In this document: piece by piece, positions 8,811 through 17,198 of the stretch
How the letters are laid out: each line of letters begins with the position of its first letter
How positions within the stretch are numbered: the first letter of the stretch is position 1
Source of the DNA: Rubricella aquisinus
Lineage (GTDB): Bacteria; Pseudomonadota; Alphaproteobacteria; Rhodobacterales; Rhodobacteraceae
Assembly (NCBI RefSeq): GCF_014199445.1
Contig: NZ_JACIJS010000009.1
Coordinates: 1-64,000, forward strand
Length of the DNA stretch: 64,000 bases
Direction: 5' to 3'
Notes under the pieces: model-generated
The model's database searches: none
The model's input: the letters and a program-made list of their open reading frames with translations, nothing else
What the model was told of the DNA's origin: nothing
Program-made: the position numbers and the translations under genes

Positions 8811-9205
8811 GACGCGGGGCAGAATTGCGGGGCAGGCGCGCCCGTGGGCCAGACCTGCCCGGTGGCGAGCAGGCTTTGCGCGGCGTCCTGCCCGTCAAGC
8901 GTGATGCGGGCCTCCCGGATGCCACCCACCACGCCCGTGGGGATGATGGAGACGGCCTCGGCGCGCGCAAACAGCGCCTCCGTTGTGAGGTAGGCTTGTC
9001 GCGCGGCGGCATGCCCGGCGGCGCAGGTCGGCGTGTCGATGTCGGGCGCGGTGATGCCCGCGATGCGGACCGGAAAGATGCTGCCATCGGTGCAGGACAA
9101 CACCACCCGGTCGCCAGCGGCGACGCGCGCCACAGCGCAGGGCGGCTCAGTTCCCGCGCAGCCCGCCAGCAGCAGGACCGACAGCGCCAACGGGCCCTGC
9201 CACAT
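8807..9205 (-). CDS. SNase-fold lipoprotein 2, paralogue of its downstream neighbour
   Basis: 132 residues from the ATG at 9205, which gives a lipoprotein signal (LSVLLLAGC). The body aligns with SNase-fold lipoprotein 1: same four-Cys layout and the same beta-strand order. Here AAGDRVVL replaces DGDT, ITAPD replaces DAPE, while Arg residues at the positions of R35 (PVRIAG) and R87 (GGIREAR) are present. The frame stays open upstream as far as an ATG at 9574, but the extra 123 residues are Pro/Arg/His-rich with no domain, so the short form is preferred. Nuclease activity is doubtful. Confidence 0.65.
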   Translation of the reverse strand: MWQGPLALSVLLLAGCAGTEPPCAVARVAAGDRVVLSCTDGSIFPVRIAGITAPDIDTPTCAAGHAAARQAYLTTEALFARAEAVSIIPTGVVGGIREARITLDGQDAAQSLLATGQVWPTGAPAPQFCPAS

Positions 9206-9564
9206 CCGGGTGAAGCGGGGTCGTGGGTGCGGGGTGCGTGACGGCGTTGTGACCGGGCGCGCGTGGGGGCCAGCACCTGTTGATTGCTCTCCGCCAATGG
9301 ATTGCGGTGCAGTGCGATCCCCGCCGCGATGCGGGCTGCGCGTGGGGTGCAGTGGTTGGGGCGCGAGGGTGATCCCGGCTACTGTCGGTGACGGGTGGCG
9401 CGGTGTTTGGTCCTGCAACGCGGCGGCGTCTTTCGGCTCACCCCCTACGGCCAGGTTCGCCGATTGGGCGCAGGGGATCAGGCCACGGACCGGACGTCGA
9501 GCGGAGCCTTCGCCCAGAATGACTGTTGCGGGACCATCCTCCCGAGGATGGGGGGTGCCGGGCG
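9206..9564. other. 359-base gap inside the leucine operon
   Basis: No gene is supported on either strand. The minus frame is open and continuous with the lipoprotein downstream (ATG at 9574, overlapping the stop of the upstream gene), but its translation is low-complexity Pro/Arg/Gly/His-rich. This may be an internal 5' leader or an N-terminal extension. No terminator hairpin with a T run was seen. Confidence 0.4.
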
Positions 9565-10227
9565 TTACCACCATGAGCTGCTCTCCCCGTCCTGCATATG
9601 GGCGCGGACATAGGCAGGCAGGGGCCATGCTTCATAATCCATGCCGGTGAGCTTGCCCGGTGTGCCGCTCCGATAGGCGTAGCTGTAGAGTTCGCGGTGG
9701 AGCGTGATGGTGATGCGCGACAGGGCGTCCTCCACCCGCTCTTTGGTTTCCTCTACCTCCGCCTCGATCTGCCGCGCGCGGCGGCGTTTGCGTTTGTCGG
9801 TGTCGAGCCCGAGGGCCGCGAGCAGGACGAGGTTCACCACAATGGTGCTGACGAGCGCGACGGGAAACAGAAGCGTTGAGCCGAAATCAATCCAGCCCCA
9901 GCTTTTGCCCTGCCCGTTCTGGCGGCGCATCGCTTCGAATTCGCGCGCGAACACCTCCCGGAATTGGCGGGCAAAGCGGCGGCGATCAAAGTCACTGCGG
10001 CCCGCCCAGATGCGCAAGCGGGGGCGGACGAACAGGCCGCGTTTGGAGCGCTCCATGAATTGCTCGAAATCGAACTGGAAGAAGTAATCCTCCGGGTCCA
10101 GAGAGTTGTGCACCAGATACACGTCGATATCGGCATCCCGCGTCAGGGTCGGCATCTCAACCGACCGGACGGAGCCGATCACCTTGGCCAGCAGGGCCGC
10201 CGGGGTGGACGTGATGCGGGTCAGCAT
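9565..10227 (-). CDS. Unknown protein with one membrane segment and coiled coil
   Basis: 220 residues from the ATG at 10227, which forms TGATG with the mccB stop (a GTG one codon earlier is an alternative). No signal peptide. An N-terminal soluble region of about 105 residues rich in Arg/Phe precedes one strong hydrophobic helix (STLLFPVALVSTIVVNLVLL). A highly basic KRKRRRAR follows, then a heptad-like charged helix (IEAEVEETKERVEDALSRI), and the protein ends SSSWW. No family recognised. The tight coupling to mccB implies co-translation with the carboxylase. Confidence 0.65.
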   Translation of the reverse strand: MLTRITSTPAALLAKVIGSVRSVEMPTLTRDADIDVYLVHNSLDPEDYFFQFDFEQFMERSKRGLFVRPRLRIWAGRSDFDRRRFARQFREVFAREFEAMRRQNGQGKSWGWIDFGSTLLFPVALVSTIVVNLVLLAALGLDTDKRKRRRARQIEAEVEETKERVEDALSRITITLHRELYSYAYRSGTPGKLTGMDYEAWPLPAYVRAHMQDGESSSWW

Positions 10228-11831
10228 CACATGCGGAACACGCCGAAACGTGTCTCCTTGATCGGGGCTTGCAGGCTGGCGCGGAGGGACAGGGCCAGCA
10301 CGTCGCGGCTTTTGCGGGGGTCGATGATGCCATCATCCCACAGCCGGGCGGAGGCGTAGAGAGGATGCGATTGTTCCTCGAACATCTGGATCGTGGGCGC
10401 CTTGAACGCGGCTTCTTCGTCGGCTGACCATGTGCCGCCCTTCCGCTCGATCCCGTCGCGGCGGACGGTGGCGAGCACGCCTGCCGCCTGCTCCCCGCCC
10501 ATCACCGAAATCCGGCTGTTGGGCCATGTCCACAGGAAGCGCGGTTGATAGGCGCGCCCGCTCATCCCGTAATTGCCCGCGCCGAAGGAGCCACCGACAA
10601 GCATGGTGATTTTCGGCACATTGGTGCAGGCGACCGCCGTGACCATCTTGGCCCCGTGCCGCGCGATGCCCTCATTCTCATATTTCCGCCCGACCATGAA
10701 GCCGGTGATGTTTTGCAGGAAAACTAAAGGGATGCCGCGTTGCGAGCACAGCTCAACGAAATGCGCGCCCTTTTGCGCGGCTTCGGAGAACAGGACGCCA
10801 TTATTGGCGATGATGCCCACGGGGCAGCCCTCGACATGGGCGAACCCCGTCACAAGCGTGGTGCCAAACCGGGCCTTGAACTCATCAAAGCGGGAGCCAT
10901 CGACGAGCCGGGCGATCACTTCGCGGATATCGTAGGGCGTGCGCAGATCGGCGGGGACGACGCCGAATATCTCCGCCGGGTCATAGGCGGGTGGCTCCGG
11001 GCTTTGCCATTCGACGGTGGCGGGTTCGGTGCGGTTCAGCCCCGCAACAGCCTGCCGCGCGAGGGCGAGCGCGTGGGCGTCATCCTCCGCCAGATAATCC
11101 GCGACGCCAGAGAGGCGCGTGTGCACGTCGCCGCCGCCCAAATCCTCTGCCGTCACGACCTCCCCCGTTGCGGCCTTCACCAATGGCGGGCCCGCGAGGA
11201 AGATGGTGCCCTGTTCCTTCACGATGATCGTGACGTCAGACATGGCGGGGACATAGGCGCCGCCTGCCGTGCAGCTTCCCATCACGACGGCGATTTGCGG
11301 GATGCCAGCGGCGCTCATCCGCGCCTGATTGTAGAAGATGCGCCCGAAATGGTCGCGGTCGGGGAACACTTCGTCCTGATTGGGCAGGTTCGCGCCGCCG
11401 CTATCGACGAGGTAGATGCAGGGGAGGTTATTCTCCGCCGCGATTTCCTGCGCGCGGAGGTGTTTCTTGACCGTCATGGGGTAGTAGGTGCCGCCCTTCA
11501 CGGTGGCGTCGTTGCACACGACCATGCAGGTGCGGCCCGACACTTGGCCGATGCCCGCGATCACGCCCGCGCAGGGGGCTGCATTGTCGTAAAGGCCATG
11601 GGCCGCCGTCGCGCCCACTTCAAGGAAGGGCGCGCCGGGATCAAGCAGGTTCGCAACCCGCTCACGGGGCGGCATTTTCCCGCGAGAGACATGCCGCTCC
11701 AGCGCCTTCGGCCCACCGCCTGCCGCCGCGAGTGCTGCGGCCTCGGCCACCTGCGCAAGGGCCGCCTCATGCGCGGCGGTGTTGGCGCGGAATTGCTCGG
11801 ACCCGGGGAGGGCTTGGGAGGTGAGTTTCAT
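10227..11831 (-). CDS. mccB: Methylcrotonyl-CoA carboxylase carboxyltransferase beta subunit
   Basis: 534 residues, the normal length for MCC beta and longer than some PCC beta chains. Carries the crotonase-like halves of the carboxyltransferase: [24 protein letters not shown] in the N half (read as several motifs) and [13 protein letters not shown] plus [11 protein letters not shown] in the C half. It transfers CO2 from biotin on MccA to 3-methylcrotonyl-CoA. The stop overlaps the next gene (TGATG). Upstream lies a 104-base space occupied by a candidate 32-codon ORF. Confidence 0.95.
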   Translation of the reverse strand: MKLTSQALPGSEQFRANTAAHEAALAQVAEAAALAAAGGGPKALERHVSRGKMPPRERVANLLDPGAPFLEVGATAAHGLYDNAAPCAGVIAGIGQVSGRTCMVVCNDATVKGGTYYPMTVKKHLRAQEIAAENNLPCIYLVDSGGANLPNQDEVFPDRDHFGRIFYNQARMSAAGIPQIAVVMGSCTAGGAYVPAMSDVTIIVKEQGTIFLAGPPLVKAATGEVVTAEDLGGGDVHTRLSGVADYLAEDDAHALALARQAVAGLNRTEPATVEWQSPEPPAYDPAEIFGVVPADLRTPYDIREVIARLVDGSRFDEFKARFGTTLVTGFAHVEGCPVGIIANNGVLFSEAAQKGAHFVELCSQRGIPLVFLQNITGFMVGRKYENEGIARHGAKMVTAVACTNVPKITMLVGGSFGAGNYGMSGRAYQPRFLWTWPNSRISVMGGEQAAGVLATVRRDGIERKGGTWSADEEAAFKAPTIQMFEEQSHPLYASARLWDDGIIDPRKSRDVLALSLRASLQAPIKETRFGVFRM

Positions 11832-11840
11832 GTCTGTGTC

Positions 11841-11939
11841 CTAGCCAAAGGAGGAATGTTTCGTGCGGGCGGCAAAGCCGGCCAGCGCCCGTCCCGCCCG
11901 GCCCGGCCGGACGCTGGTCTTGTTCTTCGGTCCTGTCAT
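11841..11939 (-). CDS. Candidate very small basic protein (32 residues)
   Basis: An ATG at 11939 overlaps the stop of the acyl-CoA synthetase gene as ATGA. The frame runs 32 codons to TAG, ending 9 bases before the mccB ATG. The product is strongly basic (about nine Lys/Arg, no Asp/Glu), beginning MTGPKNKTSVRPGR and ending KHSSFG. It almost exactly fills the intergenic space. No homologue is recalled. It could equally be a leader peptide or chance. Confidence 0.4.
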   Translation of the reverse strand: MTGPKNKTSVRPGRAGRALAGFAARTKHSSFG

Positions 11940-13507
11940 CCCGCCTCCTTCGCCGCGCGGGCGCGGAGGTCTTTGCGGATGATCTTGCCGGTGACGGTCA
12001 TCGGCAGGCTGTCCACGAAGGCGATTTCGCGGGGGTATTCGTAGGCCGCGAGTTTGGATTTGACGTGGGATTTGAGCGCGTCGCGGGTGGCCTCATCGGG
12101 CGCCACGCCGTCGCGCAGGATGACATAGGCTTTCACGATCTCGGTCCGCTGAGGATCAGGTTTGCCAACCACGCCGACGCTGGCCACCGCGTCGTGGCGC
12201 ATTAAGCAATCCTCAATCTCCGCCGGGCCGATGCGGTAGCCAGCGGATGTGATCACATCATCATCGCGGCCTACAAAGCGGATAAAACCGTCCTGCGCCA
12301 CGCCGCGATCCCCCGTCAGAAGCCATTCGCCGCGAAACTTGGCCGCCGTCGCCTCCGGGTTGTTCCAATATTCCAGCATCATCACGGGAGAGCCGCGCCG
12401 GATCGCGATATCGCCCTCGCCCGCCTCATCCGTGTCGATCACCGCGACGTCATGGCCCGGCACCACGCGACCAATCGCACCGGGGCGGGGGCTAAACAGC
12501 GCGCCGCAGCTTGACAGCACCATGTTGCATTCGGTCTGGCCGTAAAATTCGTTGATCGTGACGCCCAGCGCCTCCTGCCCCCATGCCAGCATCTCTGCGC
12601 CCAGAGGCTCCCCGCCGCAGGCCACAGTGCGCAGGCCGGGCAGGGCCATGCCTTCGGCCTTGAGCATCCGCAGGGCCGTGGGCGGGAAGAACACGTTGCG
12701 CACGCCCGCGCCCGCGATCACGTCGCGGCAGGCGGCGGCGTTGAATTTCGGCAACCGCGCGGCAACGACAGGCACGCCATGGTGCAGGCCCGGCATCAGC
12801 ACATCCAGCAGGCCACCGATCCATGCCCAATCCGCCGGGGTCCACAGCACGTCCCCCCGCTGGGGCAAGAGGTCATGGGACATCTCGACACCGGGCAGAT
12901 GGCCAAGCAGCACCCGGTGGCCATGCAACGCCCCTTTGGGCGCGCCCGTGGTGCCGGAGGTATAGATCAGGATCGCCGGATCATCGGGGCCAGTGTCGGC
13001 GGGCGCGAAATCGGTGGCGTAGCTGCCCAGCGCAATTTCCTCCGGCACGATCACATGGGCAAGCTCGGGCAGACGGGCGCGCAGGGGCGCGATCAGCGCG
13101 GCCCCGGCGGCATCGGTGATCACGGCGCGCGCCCCGCAATCGCTGAGCCGGGACAAAAGCGCCTCCTCCCCAAAGAGCGAAAAGAGCGGCATGGAGATGC
13201 CCCCGAGCTTCCACGCGGCGATATGGCCCGCCGCCGTTTCCACCGATTGCGGGCGCAGGATGCCGATCCGGTCCCCGGCTGCGACGCCAAGGGAGGTCAG
13301 CAGATTGGCAAACTGGTTCGACAGATCGCGCAGGGTGGCGTAGCTGATGTCGTTTCGCACGCCTTGGGTCATGTCGATGATGGCGGTGCGGTCCGGCTCC
13401 GCCTTTGCCCAGCGGTCACAGACATCAACGCCGATATTGTAGCGCGCGGGGATGTCCCATGCAAAATCGGCGGTGAGCGCCTCGTATGTGTCCGCTTGGG
13501 GCAGCAT
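11936..13507 (-). CDS. Acyl-CoA synthetase (AMP-forming)
   Basis: 523 residues, ANL superfamily. P-loop motif YTSGTTGAPKG, adenine motif NEFYGQTECN, hinge GYRIGPAEIE, and C-terminal catalytic Lys in the PMTVTGKIIRKDLR region. The sequence resembles medium-chain/ACSM-type synthetases that activate short or branched acids, so isovalerate, isobutyrate or acetoacetate are reasonable substrates in this operon; the exact acid is inference. The start shares TGATG with the stop of the EcsC gene. Confidence 0.87.
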   Translation of the reverse strand: MLPQADTYEALTADFAWDIPARYNIGVDVCDRWAKAEPDRTAIIDMTQGVRNDISYATLRDLSNQFANLLTSLGVAAGDRIGILRPQSVETAAGHIAAWKLGGISMPLFSLFGEEALLSRLSDCGARAVITDAAGAALIAPLRARLPELAHVIVPEEIALGSYATDFAPADTGPDDPAILIYTSGTTGAPKGALHGHRVLLGHLPGVEMSHDLLPQRGDVLWTPADWAWIGGLLDVLMPGLHHGVPVVAARLPKFNAAACRDVIAGAGVRNVFFPPTALRMLKAEGMALPGLRTVACGGEPLGAEMLAWGQEALGVTINEFYGQTECNMVLSSCGALFSPRPGAIGRVVPGHDVAVIDTDEAGEGDIAIRRGSPVMMLEYWNNPEATAAKFRGEWLLTGDRGVAQDGFIRFVGRDDDVITSAGYRIGPAEIEDCLMRHDAVASVGVVGKPDPQRTEIVKAYVILRDGVAPDEATRDALKSHVKSKLAAYEYPREIAFVDSLPMTVTGKIIRKDLRARAAKEAG

Positions 13508-14295
13508 CAGCCCGCCTCATCCTTGGGCGCGGGCAGGAGCCCTTGCGCGTTGAGCCAGCGTTGGCGGTAAGCATAGCGCGCGGCGCGGCTCACATCAGTC
13601 TGAAAGCTGGCGTTGATCCCCGCGCCCAGCACAGCGCCCGCGATCGGGATGATCTGTGCCGCCTTGCGCTGCGCCAGATCAGTGCCAAGCTGGCGCGCGA
13701 TCCGCTCCACCGCTTTGTCCACGACCCAGTCGAGCCCCTCTTTCGCCACCGTGCCGCCGATCCCGCGCGCCATTTGGTTGATCCGGGAGATGGCCCCGGC
13801 GCGGGCCTCCGTCGCGGATGTGGTGGCAAGCTCCAGTACGGTGAGGCGGAACATGCGCTCGTCATCTGTATTGGCGGCAAAGCCATAGGCCATGCCCGTG
13901 GCGCGCACATTGCGTGCAGCGAGGGTCATGGTGGCAGGAATATCCACGGCCATGCCCGCGCCACCGAACCAGCCCGCCCCCGCGCCGGACGCCGCATTGG
14001 CCCCCATTGCCCACGCCTGCGCGCGCAGGGCTGCGGCATCACAGGCGGGCAGGTCGCGCGTGTCATGCGTCATGTCGGGCAGGGTTGCAGCGGCCACACG
14101 GTCCGCCGCGTCCAGCGCCTGCCGCATGGCAGAGGGCGGCACGACCTGTCGCACGACGGAGCCAAGCGGCGCGGTGATCGCCTCCGCCCCACGGCCAAGG
14201 CGGGTCGCGCGATGCTCCTCAAACGCGCGCTGCTCATCCAGTACGCGGGCGATGGCGTCAGTGAGGTCAGGGCGGGTGGCGGGTGGTTTGGTCAT
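13507..14295 (-). CDS. EcsC family protein
   Basis: 262 residues matching the EcsC layout: an amphipathic N-terminal region, Gly/Ala-rich segments (ANAASGAGAGWFGGAGMAVDIP), and a C-terminal AAQIIPIAGAVLGAGINASFQ before AARYAYRQRWL. Named after a Bacillus ecs operon gene; molecular function is not established. The Gly/Ala-rich stretches may associate with membranes. It lies between ivd and the acyl-CoA synthetase, overlapping the latter by the TGATG junction and a candidate small ORF upstream by ATGA. Confidence 0.8.
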   Translation of the reverse strand: MTKPPATRPDLTDAIARVLDEQRAFEEHRATRLGRGAEAITAPLGSVVRQVVPPSAMRQALDAADRVAAATLPDMTHDTRDLPACDAAALRAQAWAMGANAASGAGAGWFGGAGMAVDIPATMTLAARNVRATGMAYGFAANTDDERMFRLTVLELATTSATEARAGAISRINQMARGIGGTVAKEGLDWVVDKAVERIARQLGTDLAQRKAAQIIPIAGAVLGAGINASFQTDVSRAARYAYRQRWLNAQGLLPAPKDEAG

Positions 14296-14411
14296 GCGGA
14301 GACCCTCCCAAGGGAGCGGGAGCGCAGGCGCGCCGGACCACGAAGTGCCCCCACATCCGCCGCAACGCCGCTGCGAGGGGTGATAAGCGATACCTGTCTT
14401 TCACTCAGCAT
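14292..14411 (-). CDS. Candidate small protein (39 residues) coupled to the EcsC gene
   Basis: ATG at 14411 has AGGGAG 6 bases upstream. The frame runs 39 codons and stops as ATGA across the EcsC start. The product starts MLSERQVSLITPRSG and has an Arg-rich C-terminal third. It begins 39 bases after the ivd stop. The ribosome-binding site and the coupled stop favour translation, but the length is short enough for chance and no homologue is recalled. Confidence 0.4.
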   Translation of the reverse strand: MLSERQVSLITPRSGVAADVGALRGPARLRSRSLGRVSA

Positions 14412-14450
14412 GGTCCGTCTCCCTGTTCCGTTAGGAGAGCATATAGGGAT

Positions 14451-15608
14451 TTAGGCCGTCACCTTCATCAATTCGCGACCGCATAGCATCCGGCGGATTT
14501 CGGACGTACCAGCGCCGATTTCCATCAGTTTCGCGTCGCGCATGATGCGGGAGACGGGGCTGTCATTCATGAAGCCCGCGCCGCCCGTGGCCTGCACCGC
14601 TTGGATCGCTTGCAGCATCGCCTGTTCAGAGCAGTAGAGTACGCAGGCCGCCGCGTCCTGCCGGGTGACCTGCCCCCGGTCGCAGGCCGCCGCGACGGCA
14701 TAAAGATAGGCGCGCGACGTGTTCATCGCGGTGTACATATCCGCGATCTTGCCCTGCATCAGTTGGAAATCCCCGATGGGTTTGCCGAACTGTTTGCGCT
14801 CATGCATATAGGGCATGATGTGATCGAGCATCGCGTGCATCAGGCCAACGCCGATGCCCGACAGCACCACACGCTCATAATCCAAGCCGGACATCAGGAC
14901 GCGCACGCCGCCGTTTTCCTCGCCCAAAATATTCTCGAACGGCACTTCCACATCGTTGAAGGTCAGCTCCGCCGTGTCGGAGCCGCGCATCCCCAGCTTG
15001 TCGAAATGCGGCCCGACGGAGAAGCCGGTCATCTCCCGCTCAATGAGGAAGGCCGTGATCCCCTTGGACCCTTCGCCCGTTTTGGCATAGACGACGAGCG
15101 TGCTGGCCTGCGGGCTGTTGGTGATCCAGTATTTGTTGCCATTGAGGATAAAGCGGTCATTGCGCTTTTCCGCCTTCAGGGACATCGACACCACGTCTGA
15201 TCCCGCACCCGCCTCTGACATGGCGAGGGAGCCGACATGCTCCCCGCTGATCAGTTTGGGCAGGTAGCGCGCCTTTTGCTCCGCCGTGCCGTTGAGCGCG
15301 ATCTGGTTCACGCACAGGTTCGAATGCGCGCCATAGCTGAGGGAGACAGAGGCGCTGGCGCGCGCGATTTCCTCCACCGCGACGCAATGGGCGAGATAGC
15401 CCATGCCCGCGCCGCCATCCTCCTCCGGGACGGTGATGCCCAGAAGGCCAAGCTCCCCCATCTCCTGCCACAGCTCTGCGGGGAAAGCATTGTTGCGGTC
15501 GATATCGGCGGCCATCGGGGCGACGCGCTCTTGCGCCCAACGGTGAACCATATCGCGCAGCGCTTCGATATCCTCGCCCAGTGCGAAATTCATGGATGCG
15601 TGGAACAT
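14451..15608 (-). CDS. ivd: Isovaleryl-CoA dehydrogenase
   Basis: 385 residues, acyl-CoA dehydrogenase fold with FAD-binding segments (MSEAGAGSD, YWITNSPQA, QLMQGKIADMYTA). The catalytic Glu appears in GLDYERVVLSGIGVG, the position used by isovaleryl-CoA dehydrogenase, unlike most family members whose Glu is near the C-terminus. It oxidises isovaleryl-CoA to 3-methylcrotonyl-CoA, passing electrons to ETF. ATG at 15608 is preceded by GGGGAG at good spacing. It is the first gene of the minus-strand operon and is preceded by an inverted repeat likely to be an operator. Confidence 0.95.
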   Translation of the reverse strand: MFHASMNFALGEDIEALRDMVHRWAQERVAPMAADIDRNNAFPAELWQEMGELGLLGITVPEEDGGAGMGYLAHCVAVEEIARASASVSLSYGAHSNLCVNQIALNGTAEQKARYLPKLISGEHVGSLAMSEAGAGSDVVSMSLKAEKRNDRFILNGNKYWITNSPQASTLVVYAKTGEGSKGITAFLIEREMTGFSVGPHFDKLGMRGSDTAELTFNDVEVPFENILGEENGGVRVLMSGLDYERVVLSGIGVGLMHAMLDHIMPYMHERKQFGKPIGDFQLMQGKIADMYTAMNTSRAYLYAVAAACDRGQVTRQDAAACVLYCSEQAMLQAIQAVQATGGAGFMNDSPVSRIMRDAKLMEIGAGTSEIRRMLCGRELMKVTA

Positions 15609-15655
15609 GCAGATTCTCCCCGAAAGCAGTGGCTTTGTCGCCTTTGGAAATTATC

Positions 15656-15669
15656 TGAACATACGTTCA
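15656..15669. promoter_or_regulatory. Inverted repeat TGAAC-N4-GTTCA, candidate operator of the ivd operon
   Basis: Perfect 5-bp arms separated by ATAC, 47 bases upstream of the ivd start and surrounded by AT-rich sequence. The shape resembles operators of TetR-family acyl-CoA-responsive repressors. No regulator gene for it lies in the window, so this is inference from position and symmetry. Confidence 0.45.
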
Positions 15670-15739
15670 ATTAAAAAGCAAGCGGGATGAAGAGGAAGGC
15701 TCGGGCACAAGGACATGCTCGCTTATGTTGAAACAGGAG

Positions 15740-15896
15740 CCGGTCCAGCGGCCGTCCGAGGGGGCCGCACTGAAGGTTGGTTTAGGCGATTTATCGTGAA
15801 GAAGACCCTCATAGGTCAGCAGTGAGGAGGTGTTGCAAAGCGGCCGCCTGGGGGCGGGCGGCCGCTGGACCGGCGCCTTCGGCTTGATTGCGGTCC
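15740..15896 (+). repeat. 157-bp palindromic element, copy A
   Basis: Begins CCGGTCCAGCGGCCGTCC and ends with GGGCGGCCGCTGGACCGG followed by CGCCTTCGGCTTGATTGCGGTCC. Inner arm AGCGGCCGCC (near 15839) pairs with GGCGGCCGCT. About 80 less-conserved bases lie between, with a conserved TTTATCGTG. Same length and orientation as copies B and C. Confidence 0.85.
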
Positions 15897-15973
15897 GGTT
15901 GAAGGTGTTGAACGACGCTTTGCAAGCCATTCCCATCGCCCTATAAGCAGCCTCAACAGACAGGAGGCTGCCC

Positions 15974-16561
15974 ATGCGCCGCGCGACCGTGACCCGCAAA
16001 ACCGCTGAAACTGATATCTCCGTCGAGATCAATCTCGATGGGACGGGGATGTATGACAATCAGACGGGCGTTGGCTTTTTCGATCACATGCTGGACCAGC
16101 TTGCGCGCCATGCGCTGATCGACATGACCATCCGCTGCGCGGGCGATCTGCATATCGACGATCACCACACGGTTGAGGATGTGGGCATCGCACTTGGTCA
16201 GGCTCTAACACAGGCGGTGGGGGATAAGCGCGGGATCGTGCGCTATGGCGCCTGCCTGTTGCCGATGGATGACGCGCTGGTGCGCGCGGCGCTTGACCTC
16301 TCTGCCCGGCCCTATCTGGTGTGGAAGGTCGATTTCCCGACCCCGCAGATCAAGACATTCGACACCGAACTGGTGCGCGAGTTTTTTCAGGCGTTCAGCA
16401 CCCATGGCGGGATCACCCTGCATGTTGAGGCGCTCGACGGGATCAACAGCCACCATATCGCGGAGGCCGCGTTCAAGGCCGTGGCGCGCGCCCTGCGTGA
16501 CGCGCTTGAGACCGATCCGCGCAAGGCGGATGCGATCCCATCGACCAAGGGGATGTTATGA
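15974..16561 (+). CDS. hisB: Imidazoleglycerol-phosphate dehydratase
   Basis: 195 residues, the monofunctional form. Metal-binding His clusters are visible as [10 protein letters not shown] and [16 protein letters not shown]. Catalyses dehydration of IGP to imidazole-acetol phosphate in histidine synthesis. Stop and hisH start overlap by 4 bases (ATGA), so the two are coupled. Confidence 0.97.
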   Translation: MRRATVTRKTAETDISVEINLDGTGMYDNQTGVGFFDHMLDQLARHALIDMTIRCAGDLHIDDHHTVEDVGIALGQALTQAVGDKRGIVRYGACLLPMDDALVRAALDLSARPYLVWKVDFPTPQIKTFDTELVREFFQAFSTHGGITLHVEALDGINSHHIAEAAFKAVARALRDALETDPRKADAIPSTKGML

Positions 16562-17196
16562 GCACCTGCGCGATTGTCGATTACGGGTCCGGCAACCTGC
16601 ATTCGGCCCATAAGAGCTTCGAGCGCGCCGCGCGCGAAGGGGCGGGTGGCGATATCGTCGTCACCGCCGATCCGGAGGTCGTGCGCCGCGCGGACCGGAT
16701 CGTGCTGCCGGGTGTGGGCGCATATGCCGATTGCCGCGCGGGCCTGATGGCCGTGCAGGGCATGTATGACGTGCTGGAAGAGCGGGTGAGCGCGGGCGTC
16801 CCGTTCTTTGGCATTTGTGTGGGGATGCAGCTTTTGGCCAGCGTGGGTCGCGAATTTGGCGACACGCCGGGATTTGGCTGGATACCGGGGGAGGTGGTGC
16901 CATTGCGCCCCGCTGACCCGGCGCTGAAAATCCCGCATATGGGCTGGAACGCGCTGGCGCTCGATCAGGTGCATCCGGTGTTTCAGGGCGTGGAGGAGGG
17001 CGAGCATGTCTATTTCGTGCATTCCTTCCACATGCTGCCCCAGAACGCGACACACCGGATCGCGACCGTGCATTACGGGCAAAGCGTGACCGCCGCCGTG
17101 GGCCGGGACACGATCATCGGCACGCAATTCCACCCAGAGAAAAGCCAGCGCACGGGCCTGCATGTGATCTCCAATTTCCTGACATGGGCGCCGTGA
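16558..17196 (+). CDS. hisH: Imidazole glycerol phosphate synthase, glutaminase subunit
   Basis: 212 residues, class I glutamine amidotransferase. The nucleophilic Cys is in FGICVGMQ (about residue 86), and the His-Glu pair in TQFHPEKSQ near the C-terminus. Supplies ammonia to HisF, which is encoded about 3.8 kb downstream rather than adjacent. Overlaps hisB by 4 bases. Confidence 0.97.
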   Translation: MSTCAIVDYGSGNLHSAHKSFERAAREGAGGDIVVTADPEVVRRADRIVLPGVGAYADCRAGLMAVQGMYDVLEERVSAGVPFFGICVGMQLLASVGREFGDTPGFGWIPGEVVPLRPADPALKIPHMGWNALALDQVHPVFQGVEEGEHVYFVHSFHMLPQNATHRIATVHYGQSVTAAVGRDTIIGTQFHPEKSQRTGLHVISNFLTWAP

Positions 17197-17198
17197 CC

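Larger units (their letters stand above)
15609..15973. other. Divergent intergenic region, ivd operon versus hisB
   Basis: 365 bases between divergently transcribed ivd and hisB. Contains the TGAAC/GTTCA inverted repeat near ivd and one full copy of the 157-bp palindromic element in the middle. The last 77 bases before hisB should hold its promoter; an AGGAGG lies 8 bases upstream of the hisB start. Confidence 0.8.

Noticed and set aside
11848-11857. AGGAGG followed by ATG on the plus strand inside the mccB leader
   Set aside because: The frame is short, lies against the operon direction and matches no gene; chance.
15667-16059. Minus-strand 130-codon frame across repeat copy A and the hisB start
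   Set aside because: It arises from the palindromic repeat (same string KAPVQRPPAPRRPL appears at copy C) and overlaps hisB antisense.
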